This document shows positions 14,626 through 23,473 of a DNA stretch of 30,718 nt, one piece after another; positions within the stretch are counted from its first letter, which is position 1, and the number at the start of each line of letters is the position of its first letter. The notes below the pieces were generated by a model, which was given only the letters and a program-made list of their open reading frames with translations, was not told where the DNA came from and made no database searches. A program made the translations under genes and the position numbers. The stretch lies in contig DATKZY010000165.1 of assembly GCA_035527715.1 (NCBI GenBank), forward strand, positions 1 to 30,718, in the 5' to 3' direction. Source of the DNA: DSUN01 sp035527715. Lineage in GTDB: Bacteria; Planctomycetota; PUPC01; DSUN01.

Positions 14626-16017
14626 GTGCAGCTTCGCTTCCTCGGCGCAGTTCGGACGACGACCGGCTCGATGCACCTGCTGTCGGTGAACGGGGCGCGG
14701 GTGCTGCTCGACTGCGGGCTCTTCCAGGGGAAACGCAAGGAGGCATTCGAGCGAAACCGCAGCCTCCCGTTCGATGCAAGCGGGATCCACGCCGTCGTCC
14801 TGTCCCACGCGCACATTGACCACAGCGGCAACCTGCCGACCCTGCATCGCCGCGGCTTCCGCGGGCCCGTGTACGCCACGCCGGCCACGGCCGACCTGTG
14901 CGACATCATGCTGCGCGACTCGGCCTACCTGCAGATGCGCGACGTGGAGTTCGTGAACAAGCGCCGCAAGCGCCAGGGCAAGAACCCCTTCGAGCCGCTC
15001 TACGAGCTCCAGGACGTCGAGGCGCTGCTCGAGCAGTTCGAGCCGGCGGCCTACGGAGAGGCCCGGCGCGTGGCGGAGGGGGTGAGCATCACCTTCCACG
15101 ACGCGGGCCACATCCTGGGCTCCGCGCTCACCGACATCCACGTGCAGGAGAACGGCTCGACGCATCGCCTCCTGTTCACCGGCGACCTGGGCCGGCCCCA
15201 CATGCCCATCCTGCGCGACCCGGTGATCGTGCGCGGCGCCGAGACGCTGATCACCGAGAGCACCTACGGCAACCGCGTGCACCCGTCCGAGACCGACGTG
15301 AGCGCGAAGCTGGCCGGCGTGGTCAACGAGGTCTGCGAGGCCCGCTCGAAGCTGATCATCCCGGCCTTCAGCGTCGGTCGCACCCAGCAGCTCCTGTACT
15401 ATCTGGACCTGCTGCACGGGGCGCGGCGCATCTGCCCTCTGCCCGTCTACGTGGACAGCCCGCTCTCCACGCGGGCGACGGCGGTCCACGAGCGCCATGC
15501 CGAGTGCTTCGACCGGGAGACCCTGGCGCGGCTGCGAGGCGGGAATTCGCCGTTCGCCTTCCCTGCCCTGCACTTCGTCACCGACGTGGAGGACTCCAAA
15601 GCCCTCAACACCACGCCCGGCCCGATGGTGATCATATCGGCCTCGGGAATGTGCGAAGGCGGACGCATTGTCCACCACCTCCACAAGAACATCGAGGACC
15701 CGAGCAACATCGTCCTGTTCGTGGGCTACCAGGCGGAGAACACGCTCGGCCGGTATCTCGTCGAGGGCCACAAGACCGTGCGAATCTTCGGGGAGGAGCA
15801 CAACGTTCGGGCGCAGGTGGCCAAGATCAACGCGTTGAGCGCCCACGCCGACCGCAACGAGCTGCTGTCGTACTATCGGGCGATGCAGGACTCGCTGCGG
15901 CGGGCCTTCGTCGTCCACGGCGAGATGGCAAACGCCGAGGCGCTCGCGGCGTCCATGCGCGATCAGGGGATCCCCAACGTCACCATCCCAGAGGTCGGCC
16001 AGACCTTCACCCCGTGA
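14626..16017 (+). CDS. Beta-CASP metallo-beta-lactamase-fold RNase-like protein, 463 aa
   Basis: Predicted zinc-dependent RNA-processing nuclease of the CPSF73-like bacterial group. Metal ligands visible in order are HAHIDH (61-66), DAGHILGSA, GDLGRP, and the beta-CASP/RMMBL motifs PAFSVGRTQ, SASGMCEGGR, SAHADR and VHGE near the C-terminus. The length is normal for the family. The start is the GTG at 14626, because AAGGAGG (14614-14620) lies 5 bases upstream and the following QLRFLGAVRTTTGS is the usual first strand. An upstream in-frame extension has no ribosome site. It is the first gene of a run of five same-strand genes (RNase, DUF432, MscS, CorA, lyase). The link between RNA processing and ion channels is not obvious and may only reflect shared transcription. 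Confidence 0.9.
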   Translation: MQLRFLGAVRTTTGSMHLLSVNGARVLLDCGLFQGKRKEAFERNRSLPFDASGIHAVVLSHAHIDHSGNLPTLHRRGFRGPVYATPATADLCDIMLRDSAYLQMRDVEFVNKRRKRQGKNPFEPLYELQDVEALLEQFEPAAYGEARRVAEGVSITFHDAGHILGSALTDIHVQENGSTHRLLFTGDLGRPHMPILRDPVIVRGAETLITESTYGNRVHPSETDVSAKLAGVVNEVCEARSKLIIPAFSVGRTQQLLYYLDLLHGARRICPLPVYVDSPLSTRATAVHERHAECFDRETLARLRGGNSPFAFPALHFVTDVEDSKALNTTPGPMVIISASGMCEGGRIVHHLHKNIEDPSNIVLFVGYQAENTLGRYLVEGHKTVRIFGEEHNVRAQVAKINALSAHADRNELLSYYRAMQDSLRRAFVVHGEMANAEALAASMRDQGIPNVTIPEVGQTFTP

Positions 16018-16047
16018 TGACATCCTGGCCAGGAGGTACAGCGCGTC

Positions 16048-16842
16048 ATGAACGGGTCCTTCATCGAGGTCTGGCGCCCGACGCGGATCGGCGTGAACGA
16101 GGTGGTGCGGCGCAGCGTCGGGCCGTTGAGCCTGTGGCTCAAGCGCACGAGCCAGGAATGGCTCCTGGCCACCCGCCGCGTGCCGGAGGAGGTCGGCTGG
16201 GGGCCGCCGCTCCCCGGGGCGCCCGAGCCGCACGAGGACGAGTGGCTCCGCTGGACCGCGGGCGACGAGACGAGCATGTTCCGCCTGCTCCCCGTGATGC
16301 CGAACCGGCCCGTGGTCCTGCGCCCGGAGTCCACCCTGGCCGTGCCGCCGACGCGCCAGGCGCTCCTGTTCGTGGAAATCCCCATCTGGGTCCGCATCAC
16401 GGCCGGCGCGGAGCTGCGCTTCGTCCTGCGCGAGGAGCCCACGGTGGTGCTGCCCCGCACGTGGTTCGGCGACCTCGCGTCGGGCGAGCTGTGCTACGCG
16501 CTGACGACGCGCGCGCGGCGGTCCGTGAGCCCCGCCGACGCACGCATCCACCGAGCCGTGTGTCCCGTGCGCGTCCAGAATGCCTGGACGGCTCCACTGG
16601 AGTTCGACCGCCTGTGCGTCCACGTCGCCCACCTGTCGGTCTACACGGCGGCGGCGCAGTTGTGGACGAATGAGGTCCGCGTGACGTTCCGCGGCCCGGA
16701 CGATCCGTGCCAGGTGGACTACGCGGAGGGGGCGCCCTCGGCGGAGACGATCACGGGCATCCTGGGCGAGCCCCGCGCCCCGACGACGCGGAGCCTGCTG
16801 CAGCGCAGCTTTGCCGGGCTGTGGGGTTTCAAGCAACTCTGA
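16048..16842 (+). CDS. DUF432 protein, 264 aa
   Basis: A soluble protein without a signal peptide. Diagnostic features are MPNRPVVLRPESTLAVPP in the middle, an IPIWVRI strand, and LPRTWFGDLASGELCYAL, which matches the L.kTWFG....G.LcYal core that I associate with DUF432. The C-terminus (RSLLQRSFAGLWGFKQL) is helical. No function is assigned to the family. AGGAGG (16031-16036) lies 11 bases before the ATG. It sits directly before an MscS channel gene, with 19 bases between stop and start. DUF432 genes are, to my recollection, repeatedly found beside mechanosensitive channels, so a role in channel regulation or envelope stress is a reasonable guess, not a demonstrated one. Confidence 0.7.
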   Translation: MNGSFIEVWRPTRIGVNEVVRRSVGPLSLWLKRTSQEWLLATRRVPEEVGWGPPLPGAPEPHEDEWLRWTAGDETSMFRLLPVMPNRPVVLRPESTLAVPPTRQALLFVEIPIWVRITAGAELRFVLREEPTVVLPRTWFGDLASGELCYALTTRARRSVSPADARIHRAVCPVRVQNAWTAPLEFDRLCVHVAHLSVYTAAAQLWTNEVRVTFRGPDDPCQVDYAEGAPSAETITGILGEPRAPTTRSLLQRSFAGLWGFKQL

Positions 16843-16861
16843 GCAGGATAGGTGGGTCCCC

Positions 16862-17758
16862 ATGTGGATGTCTGCTGCCATTGAGTGGTCGGAGGTCTTC
16901 AAGGGCACCACGGTCCGCACGGTGATCGTGGCCGTCCTCATTGCGGTGGCGGGCTATGCGCTGCTGCGCTCCGCGTCGGCCCTGGCAGGACGCCTGGCGC
17001 GCCAGCGCCTCACCCCACAGGCGACCATGCTCGTCCGCAAGATGATCTTCTATATCGGCGCCGTCATCCTCCTGATCGTCGTGCTTCAGCAAGTGGGTGT
17101 GAACCTGGGCGCGCTCCTGGGCGCGGCAGGCATCGCCGGCATCGCCATCGGCTTCGCCTCCCAGACCAGCCTGTCGAACCTCGTGAGCGGCATCTTCCTC
17201 ATCTCCGAGAAGCCCTTCGCCGTGGGCGACTGGATCCAGGTGGGCGGCAACAACGGCTACGTCCTCTCCATTGACCTCCTCTCCGTCAAGATCCGCACCC
17301 ACGGCAACCAGTACATCCGCATCCCCAACGAGACGCTGCTGAAGGCCGAGGTCATCAACATCTCCCGCTTCCCCCTCCGCCGCTTCGAGTTCATGGTCGG
17401 CGTCGCCTACAAGGAGGACGTAGCCAGGGTGCTCGAGCTGCTGTTCGACGTGGCGCGGAAGAACCACTTCGTGCTCGAGGAGCCGGGCCCGCTCATCTAC
17501 ATGAAGTCCTTCGGCGACTCCGCCCTCGAGTTCTTCGTCGGCGTGTGGCACACCCGGACCGACTGGGAGGAGGTGCGCAAGACGCTGCCCCAGGAGATCA
17601 AGGAGCGGTTCGACGCCGAGGGCATCGAGATCCCCTTCCCGCACCGCACGCTCTACACCGGCGCGGCCACCGCGCCCTTCCCCATCCGCATCGTCGCCGA
17701 TGCCCCGGGCAGCACCCGCGGAGCCGTCCCAGCAACTCCACCGGAGGGCGCGCAATGA
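16862..17758 (+). CDS. MscS-family small-conductance mechanosensitive channel, 298 aa
   Basis: Inner-membrane channel that opens under membrane tension to release solutes on osmotic downshock. An N-terminal hydrophobic helix (TVRTVIVAVLIAVAGYALL) and a second one (MIFYIGAVILLIVVLQQVGV) are followed by the pore helix. The pore has the classic Gly/Ala packing pattern LGAAGIAGIAIGFASQTSLS, then the NLVSGIFLISEKPFAVGDWI signature. The beta domain (VLSIDLLSVKIRTHGNQYIR, IPNETLL) and the alpha/beta C-terminal domain complete a normal short MscS. The ATG at 16862 has GGTGGG (16851-16856) 5 bases upstream; an ATG at 16868 is an alternative. The stop overlaps the next start by four bases (ATGA), so translation of MscS and CorA is likely coupled. 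Confidence 0.92.
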   Translation: MWMSAAIEWSEVFKGTTVRTVIVAVLIAVAGYALLRSASALAGRLARQRLTPQATMLVRKMIFYIGAVILLIVVLQQVGVNLGALLGAAGIAGIAIGFASQTSLSNLVSGIFLISEKPFAVGDWIQVGGNNGYVLSIDLLSVKIRTHGNQYIRIPNETLLKAEVINISRFPLRRFEFMVGVAYKEDVARVLELLFDVARKNHFVLEEPGPLIYMKSFGDSALEFFVGVWHTRTDWEEVRKTLPQEIKERFDAEGIEIPFPHRTLYTGAATAPFPIRIVADAPGSTRGAVPATPPEGAQ

Positions 17759-18816
17759 AGCAGAAGCGCCGTCGGCCAGCTGGCGCGCCGCCCGGCACGC
17801 TCACCGTGCCGGAGGGCGCCAGCGTCCCACAGGCCATCCACATCATCCACTACACGCCCGACGCGGTCGAGGAGGTGGATGTTGCCTCGGCCGACGACGT
17901 CGCCCCCTTCAAGTCGCGCAAGGGCATCACGTGGGTGAACGTGGATGGCCTCGGCAGCGCGGAGGTGACCGCCGGCCTCGGCCAGGTCTTCGGCCTCCAT
18001 CCGCTCGCCCTCGAGGATGTCCTCAGCCTCCGCCAGCGCCCGAAGCTCGATGACTACGAGACCTCCCTGTACCTCGTCCTCCGCATGCTCCACTACGAGC
18101 AGGGCGTCGAGACCGAGCAGGTGAGCCTGTTCCTGGGCCGCGACTTCGTGCTCACCTTCCAGGAGCGTGCGGGCGACTGCCTGGAGCCCGTTCGCGACCG
18201 GCTTCGCAAGGGCACCGGCCAGCTCCGGCGCCAGGGTGCCGATTACCTGATGTACGCCATCATTGATGCCGTCATTGACAACTACTTCCCCTTCCTCGAG
18301 CAGATCGGCGAGGTGGTCGAGGGCCTCGAGGACGACGTCGTGGAGAACCCCACGCGGCGAATCGTCGGCCGCATCCACAACATCAAGCGCGACCTCCTCA
18401 CCGTCCGGCGCAGCGTGTGGCCCCTCCGGGAGGTCGTCAATGCGATGGCCCGCGACGAGAGTCCGCTCATCGGCAAGACCACCCGCGTCTACCTCCGCGA
18501 CTGCTACGACCACGCCATCCATGTCATGGACATCATCGAGACGTACCGCGAGCTGGCCGGGGGACTCATGGACGTTTACCTCTCCAGCCTCAGCAACAAG
18601 ATGAACAACGTGATGAAGGTCCTCACGGTCATCGCCACGATCTTCATGCCCCTCACCTTCGTAGCCGGCATCTACGGCATGAACTTCGAGCACATGCCCG
18701 AGCTCCACTGGCGCTGGGGCTACCTGGCCGTCTGGATTGTCATTGCCGTCATCACCCTGTTCATGCTCTGGTTCTTCCGCCGCATGGGCTGGCTTGGCGG
18801 GGGAAAGGACCAGTGA
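17755..18816 (+). CDS. corA: CorA-family divalent cation (magnesium/cobalt) transporter, 353 aa
   Basis: Predicted pentameric membrane channel for Mg2+ and possibly Co2+ or Ni2+ uptake. A cytoplasmic alpha/beta domain (ITWVNVDGLG, FGLHPLALEDVL, QRPKLDDYE) leads into the long stalk helices. Two C-terminal membrane helices flank the defining YGMNFEHMPE loop: VLTVIATIFMPLTFVAGI before it and WGYLAVWIVIAVITLFMLWF after it. The basic C-terminus (RRMGW) is typical. Length is normal. GGAGGG precedes the ATG and the start overlaps the MscS stop. Its own stop overlaps the GTG of the next gene (GTGA). With MscS and DUF432 it forms an ion and osmotic homeostasis group. Confidence 0.95.
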   Translation: MKQKRRRPAGAPPGTLTVPEGASVPQAIHIIHYTPDAVEEVDVASADDVAPFKSRKGITWVNVDGLGSAEVTAGLGQVFGLHPLALEDVLSLRQRPKLDDYETSLYLVLRMLHYEQGVETEQVSLFLGRDFVLTFQERAGDCLEPVRDRLRKGTGQLRRQGADYLMYAIIDAVIDNYFPFLEQIGEVVEGLEDDVVENPTRRIVGRIHNIKRDLLTVRRSVWPLREVVNAMARDESPLIGKTTRVYLRDCYDHAIHVMDIIETYRELAGGLMDVYLSSLSNKMNNVMKVLTVIATIFMPLTFVAGIYGMNFEHMPELHWRWGYLAVWIVIAVITLFMLWFFRRMGWLGGGKDQ

Positions 18817-21140
18817 ACGCCATCGAGGGCATCCGGCTCCTCGCTCTGTTCAGCGCGCCTCTTCTTGCCTTTGCGGGAGCGACTCCAGTGCACGAGAGCA
18901 ATCCTGCCGATGCGGTCCGGCGCGAGCTGGACAGGGCTCCGCAGAAGGACGAGAAGCCGTTCGCCCCGGCCGATGGCGCTGTGGCGAGGCTGAACCCACC
19001 CGCCTTCGTGTGGCTCCCGCTCAAGAAGCGGCCCCAGAGCTACCTCCTGGCCATTTCGCGTTCGCCCGACTTCGCGGGCGCCTCGACCCTCGGCTTCGAG
19101 CCGCCGATCAGCGTCCACATACCCACCATGCCCCTCGCAGCGGGCGCGTGGCACTGGCGGATCGGCGTGCGCCTGCAAGGCGGGACCGTGGCCTGGGGCA
19201 AGGCGCGCGGCTTCACGCTTGCCGAGGACGCGGAGAAGTGGCCGTTTCCCGACATGGATGCCCTGGTGGGCCGGGTCCCGAAGGCACACCCCCGCCTGTT
19301 CTTCCCGGGCGCCGAACTCCAACGCGCGCGGCAGTTGCGCGACGGGCCGATGAAGTCGGAGTACGCCAGGCTCCTGCGCGACGCCGGGAAGTGTTTGGGG
19401 GAAGCCCTGGTGCCCGAGCCCGACTTCCTGCGCCAGAAGGGGGCCGAGAGGGGCCGCGAGTACGTTGGCATCTTCCGCGCCACCCGCCCGCCGATGGATA
19501 AGATGGAGGCCTGCGCCCTCGCCTACGCGCTGAGCGGCGAACGGAAGTTCGGCGACGAGGCGAAGCGGCGCCTCCTCCACTTCTTTGCCTGGGACCCCAA
19601 CGGCTCGACCAGCCTCTCCCACAACGACGAGCCGGCCATGTGGGTGATGCAGCGCGGCACCCGCGCCTACGACTGGGCCTACGACCTCTTCACCCCCGAG
19701 GAACGGGCGAAGGTCGAGGCGGCAATGAAGGTCCGCTGCGGGCAGTTCCTCCGGCGCCTCACGGGCATGCCCTTCGAGAGCCGGCCCTACTCGAGCCACC
19801 CCGCCCGCGACGTGGGGTTCCTCGGCGAGGCGGCGCTCTGCTTCCTCCACGAATGGCCCGAGGCCCGCGGCTGGCTGGAATACGTGATGAAGATCTACTG
19901 GTCGGTCTTCCCCGCCTGGGCGGCCGACGACGGCGGCTGGCAGGAGGGGCCGGGCTACTGGAGCGCCTACATGGGCTTCGCCCTCCACTTCGCCACCGCG
20001 CTTCTGAAGGCCACGGGCGAGGACATCGCGCGGAAGCCCTTCTTCCACAACACCCCCTACTACAAGCTCTACACCAACCCGCCGCTGGCAAGAATGTCGC
20101 CCTTCGGCGACGGCCAGCACAACCCGGCAAGAGCCGGCTCCCTGATGTACCACTTCTCCACCCTGCTCCGCGACCCGTGTATCCGCTGGTATGCCGACGT
20201 GCAGAAGGCGGGGCCGGGCAGCGGAGCGATGGGCTTCGCCCTCTGCGACCCCAGCCTCCAGCCCAAGCCGCCCGCCGACCTGCCCCAGGCCCGCTGCTTC
20301 CCGGGCGCGGGGCTGGTGGCGATGCACACGAATCTCGCCGAGCCGAAGGACGACGCCTGGCTCGTCATGCGCTCCAGCCCCTTCGGCTCGATCAGCCACG
20401 GCCACGCCGACCAGAATGCCTTCTGCATCGAGGCATTCGGCGAAGCCCTGGCCATCGCCTCGGGCTACTACCCCTGGTACAGCTCGCCCCACCACGACCG
20501 CTGGACGCGCGAGACGAAGGCCAAGAACTGCATCACCATTGACGGCGGCGCGGGGCAGACGAAGCGCTCCTGGGATGCCAGCGGCAAGATCGTCCGGTTC
20601 GTGACCGGCGAGCACTACGACTACGCCCTCGGCGACGCCACGAAGGCCTACGGCGGCCGGCTCACGAAGTGCCTCCGCCACGTCGTCCACGTGCGGCCGG
20701 GCGTCTTCATCATCGTGGACGAGTTGGGGGCGCCGAAGCCCGTGACCTTCGAGTGGTGGCTCCACGCCCTGGAGGAGATGAAGGTGGACGCGGCGCGGCG
20801 CGAGGTCCTCATCCGCCGCGGCGACGCGCGCCTTCTCGTGAGCTTCCTGGAGCCGCAGGAGCTGGCCCTCACCCAGACCGACAAGTTCGACCCGCCCCCC
20901 GAGGACAAGAAACCGGACCAGTGGCACCTGACGGCCGCCACGAAGACGAAGGCTGCGTCGGCGACCTTCGTGGTCGTCCTTCGCGCCCACCGCGGGGCGC
21001 AGGAGGGCAAGCTCCCCGAGCTTCGCCTCCTGCCAGGCAAGGGCGTGGCGTGGAAGGAGGGCGACGCCGAGCGCACCGTGCTCTTCGGCTGGTCGCAGGA
21101 CCCTCCCGCCGGCGAGCCGGTCATCCTCACTGCCCGGTAG
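18813..21140 (+). CDS. DUF4962/heparinase II-III family exported polysaccharide lyase, 775 aa
   Basis: Predicted to cleave uronic-acid-containing or sulfated polysaccharides by elimination. The N-terminus (MNAIEGIRLLALFSAPLLAF) is a signal peptide. Residues about 50-140 form a fibronectin-like region (LNPPAFVWLP, WHWRIGV). An alpha-toroid follows (HPRLFFPGAELQRARQLRD, ALAYALSGERKFGDEAKRRL, NDEPAMWVMQRGTRAYDWAY). The C-terminal beta-sandwich carries the lyase signature SISHGHADQNAFCIEAFGEA and a VFIIVDEL strand. The GTG start at 18813 overlaps the CorA stop and is preceded by GGGGGAAAGGA. Being last in an operon with channels is odd for a carbohydrate enzyme and may reflect chance joining. Substrate is not predictable from sequence. 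Confidence 0.85.
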   Translation: MNAIEGIRLLALFSAPLLAFAGATPVHESNPADAVRRELDRAPQKDEKPFAPADGAVARLNPPAFVWLPLKKRPQSYLLAISRSPDFAGASTLGFEPPISVHIPTMPLAAGAWHWRIGVRLQGGTVAWGKARGFTLAEDAEKWPFPDMDALVGRVPKAHPRLFFPGAELQRARQLRDGPMKSEYARLLRDAGKCLGEALVPEPDFLRQKGAERGREYVGIFRATRPPMDKMEACALAYALSGERKFGDEAKRRLLHFFAWDPNGSTSLSHNDEPAMWVMQRGTRAYDWAYDLFTPEERAKVEAAMKVRCGQFLRRLTGMPFESRPYSSHPARDVGFLGEAALCFLHEWPEARGWLEYVMKIYWSVFPAWAADDGGWQEGPGYWSAYMGFALHFATALLKATGEDIARKPFFHNTPYYKLYTNPPLARMSPFGDGQHNPARAGSLMYHFSTLLRDPCIRWYADVQKAGPGSGAMGFALCDPSLQPKPPADLPQARCFPGAGLVAMHTNLAEPKDDAWLVMRSSPFGSISHGHADQNAFCIEAFGEALAIASGYYPWYSSPHHDRWTRETKAKNCITIDGGAGQTKRSWDASGKIVRFVTGEHYDYALGDATKAYGGRLTKCLRHVVHVRPGVFIIVDELGAPKPVTFEWWLHALEEMKVDAARREVLIRRGDARLLVSFLEPQELALTQTDKFDPPPEDKKPDQWHLTAATKTKAASATFVVVLRAHRGAQEGKLPELRLLPGKGVAWKEGDAERTVLFGWSQDPPAGEPVILTAR

Positions 21141-21144
21141 CCGG

Positions 21145-22995
21145 TCACGCCTTGCGCTCGTCGGGCACGACTCGGCAGACCTCGACTACCGACGTGATCC
21201 CCTTGGCCGCCTTCTCCATTCCGTTGATGAGCATGGGCTTCATGCCAGCAGCGAGGGCCGCCTCGCGGAGGGCCGCCAGCTCGGCCGATGCCGCCACGGC
21301 CTGTCGCACGCGCTCGTCGGGCACGAGGATCTCGTGGATGGCCGTGCGCCCGCGGTAGCCGACGCCGTGGCAGGCATCGCAGCCCTTGGGGCCGCAGAAG
21401 GTCGCCTCGGGGTGCGCCTGAATGAACTCGGCCGCCGCCGGCGGCACGGAGTGGAGGGCTGGCGTCGCCGGCTCCTTGCACTTCGGGCACAGCACGCGCA
21501 CCAGCCGCTGGGCGACGACGGCGGCCAGGGAGCTGTTGATGCGGTACGGCTCGAGCCCGACATCGAGCAGACGCCGAAGCGCGTCGGGCGCCGTGTTCGT
21601 GTGCATCGTGCTCATCACAAGGTGGCCCGTCAGCGCGCACTGCACGGCCATCTGGAGCGACTCCAGGTCGCGCATCTCGCCAACCATGATGATGTCGGGG
21701 TCCTGCCGCAATATGCTCCGCAACACGCGGGCATATGTGAGACCGCGCTTCGGCTCGATCTGGGTCTGGGCGACGCCTTCCAAGCGGTACTCCACGGGGT
21801 CCTCGGCCGACATCACGCAGCAGCGCGCGCGGTCTACCTCGTGGAGCATCGAGTACAGGAGCGTCGTCTTGCCCGAGCCGACTGGCCCGGTGATCAGCAG
21901 GAGCCCGTGCGGCAACTGGCACAGGCGGCGGATTGCCGCCAGGTCGTCCTCCAGCAGGCCCAGGCGGTCAAGGGTCAGCAGGATGGCCTGCCGGTCCAGG
22001 ATCCGCATGACGATCCGCTCGCCAAAGAGCGTGGGCACCACGGAGACGCGGAGGTCCAGCTCCCTGCCCTCGATCCTGACCATGATCCGCCCATCCTGCG
22101 GCAGCCGCCGTTCCGCAATGTCCATGTCCGCCATGATCTTGATGCGCGTCACGATGGCGCCGGCCAGGTGGTCCGGGGGACGCGGCGCCTCCTGGAGCAC
22201 GCCGTCAACGCGATACCTGACTTTGAGCCCCTTCTCCTGGGGTTCGAAGTGAATGTCCGACGCCCGGCTGCGGAACGCCGTCAGTAGTATCTGGTTCACG
22301 AGCTTCACGACCGGCGCCTCGTTGGCCTGGGGCTCGGTGAGCTTCACCTGCTCGTCGGGCACGAGGGACGAGAGGGTGTTGGTCGCCACGGCCTCGGCGA
22401 TCTGGAACGCCGCCTCGTCCAGGACCCCCTTGTGCTCGGCGAGGGCCACGGCGCCGATGACTTCCGCGGGGAACGCGTTGCCGCACTGGCGCATGGCCGA
22501 GGCCAGGTCGCTGCCATCGAGGATCGCTTTGCGGATCACTTGTGTGGCCGCATCGAGCGGCGGGGCCGCCACCTCGGCGATCAACAGATCGAGAGCCTGA
22601 ATGATCGGCACGCCGGACCAAATGAGGCGCCCAAAGGCCCTCCAGTAGAGCGCCGGATCGTCCTCTCGAGTGGCGGCGCCGGGCAGAGGGAAGATGCCCT
22701 CGCGGATGCCCTCGCCGATCCGCTCGGCGATCACATCGAGCACGCCGCCCGCCTCCCCCGCGCGCACCATCGTCTGCACGCAGCGCGAGAAGATCGCTGC
22801 GTGGCGGCCCATCGCCTCCGAAAGCGGCTGCCCGACGTTGATGTCCAGGAGCAAGCCGTCAACGACGGCGGCGAAGTCCGTCTGTCCCAGCCTCTCCTTC
22901 GCGTGGGTGAGCGTGGCGATCATCGTCCGCCTGGCCTTCAGGTCCTGCGCGACCGTGCGCCAGAAGGTCAGGTGGTTCTCGATGGTCAGCGACAT
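21145..22995 (-). CDS. Type II secretion/type IV pilus-type ATPase with two GspF-like domains fused to GspE, 616 aa
   Basis: A motor ATPase of the GspE/PilB family. The ATPase part runs from about residue 225 to the end: Walker A GPVGSGKTT (370-378), Asp box SAEDPVEY (396-403), Walker B DPDIIMVGEMRD (432-443), His box TGHLVMSTMHTN, and the zinc site C503-x2-C506 with C539-x2-C542. In place of the usual GspE N-terminal domain there are two repeats of about 95 residues. Each resembles the cytoplasmic domain of GspF: GQPLSEAMGRHAAIF..MVRAGEAGGVLDVIA at 55-90, and WSGVPIIQALDLL..AMRQCGNAF..ALAEHKGVLDEAA at 126-196. No membrane helix is present. Start: AAAGGAGT lies 6 bases upstream of ATG 22995. 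It follows the anti-sigma gene by 13 bases, so it is probably the third gene of the sigma operon. Confidence 0.85.
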   Translation of the reverse strand: MSLTIENHLTFWRTVAQDLKARRTMIATLTHAKERLGQTDFAAVVDGLLLDINVGQPLSEAMGRHAAIFSRCVQTMVRAGEAGGVLDVIAERIGEGIREGIFPLPGAATREDDPALYWRAFGRLIWSGVPIIQALDLLIAEVAAPPLDAATQVIRKAILDGSDLASAMRQCGNAFPAEVIGAVALAEHKGVLDEAAFQIAEAVATNTLSSLVPDEQVKLTEPQANEAPVVKLVNQILLTAFRSRASDIHFEPQEKGLKVRYRVDGVLQEAPRPPDHLAGAIVTRIKIMADMDIAERRLPQDGRIMVRIEGRELDLRVSVVPTLFGERIVMRILDRQAILLTLDRLGLLEDDLAAIRRLCQLPHGLLLITGPVGSGKTTLLYSMLHEVDRARCCVMSAEDPVEYRLEGVAQTQIEPKRGLTYARVLRSILRQDPDIIMVGEMRDLESLQMAVQCALTGHLVMSTMHTNTAPDALRRLLDVGLEPYRINSSLAAVVAQRLVRVLCPKCKEPATPALHSVPPAAAEFIQAHPEATFCGPKGCDACHGVGYRGRTAIHEILVPDERVRQAVAASAELAALREAALAAGMKPMLINGMEKAAKGITSVVEVCRVVPDERKA

Positions 22996-23008
22996 TGGGG
23001 CACTCCTT

Positions 23009-23461
23009 TCACACAGTGTCGGCGAAGGCTCGTGCGACCTCGCTCTGGGCGCTGCTGCGGCGATACGACCGCTCGCGGGCCTCGATCCATTCGAGCAGCT
23101 TGGCCCGCCGCACGCGAAGCTGCCCCGCCACCTCGAACGCCGGCAGTTCCATGACCACCTCCTCCAGGTCGTCGAGCGAGATGCGGAGGAGCTCGGCCAC
23201 TTCGTCCAGGGTCATCAGTTCCACCTCGTGGGCGCGCCCGACAGCGCTCGACAGCAGGCTGCGGGTCCGATGGAGGCCGCCGGGGGACGGCTGGACCCGC
23301 GGCAGCGCCCCGAGCCCCCTGTCCACGGCCCTCACGGCGTCGACTCGGCGCCGGCACGCGGCGCACGAGCCCACGTGCGCCTCGAGCTCGCGCGCCCGGT
23401 CGGCCGGCAGGCCGCCGGCGGCGAGCTCGGCGATTTCCTCGTACCTCACGTCGCAGGTCAC
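23009..23461 (-). CDS. Zinc-finger anti-sigma factor with C-terminal HTH-like domain, 150 aa
   Basis: A predicted cytoplasmic anti-sigma factor paired with the ECF sigma factor just upstream. The N-terminal zinc-binding anti-sigma motif is complete: C3, then H29-x3-C33-x2-C36. No membrane helix follows, so it is a soluble regulator, possibly redox- or metal-responsive. The C-terminal half (MTLDEVAELLRIS, then LRVRRAKLLEWIEARE) looks like the excisionase/MerR-type helix-turn-helix. That is an unusual partner for this motif and suggests direct DNA contact. The GTG start at 23461 follows the sigma stop by 12 bases, with AGGAGA 8 bases upstream. The operon order sigma, anti-sigma, ATPase implies that the ATPase belongs to its regulated unit. 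Confidence 0.8.
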   Translation of the reverse strand: MTCDVRYEEIAELAAGGLPADRARELEAHVGSCAACRRRVDAVRAVDRGLGALPRVQPSPGGLHRTRSLLSSAVGRAHEVELMTLDEVAELLRISLDDLEEVVMELPAFEVAGQLRVRRAKLLEWIEARERSYRRSSAQSEVARAFADTV

Positions 23462-23473
23462 GGCAGGCGTCTC

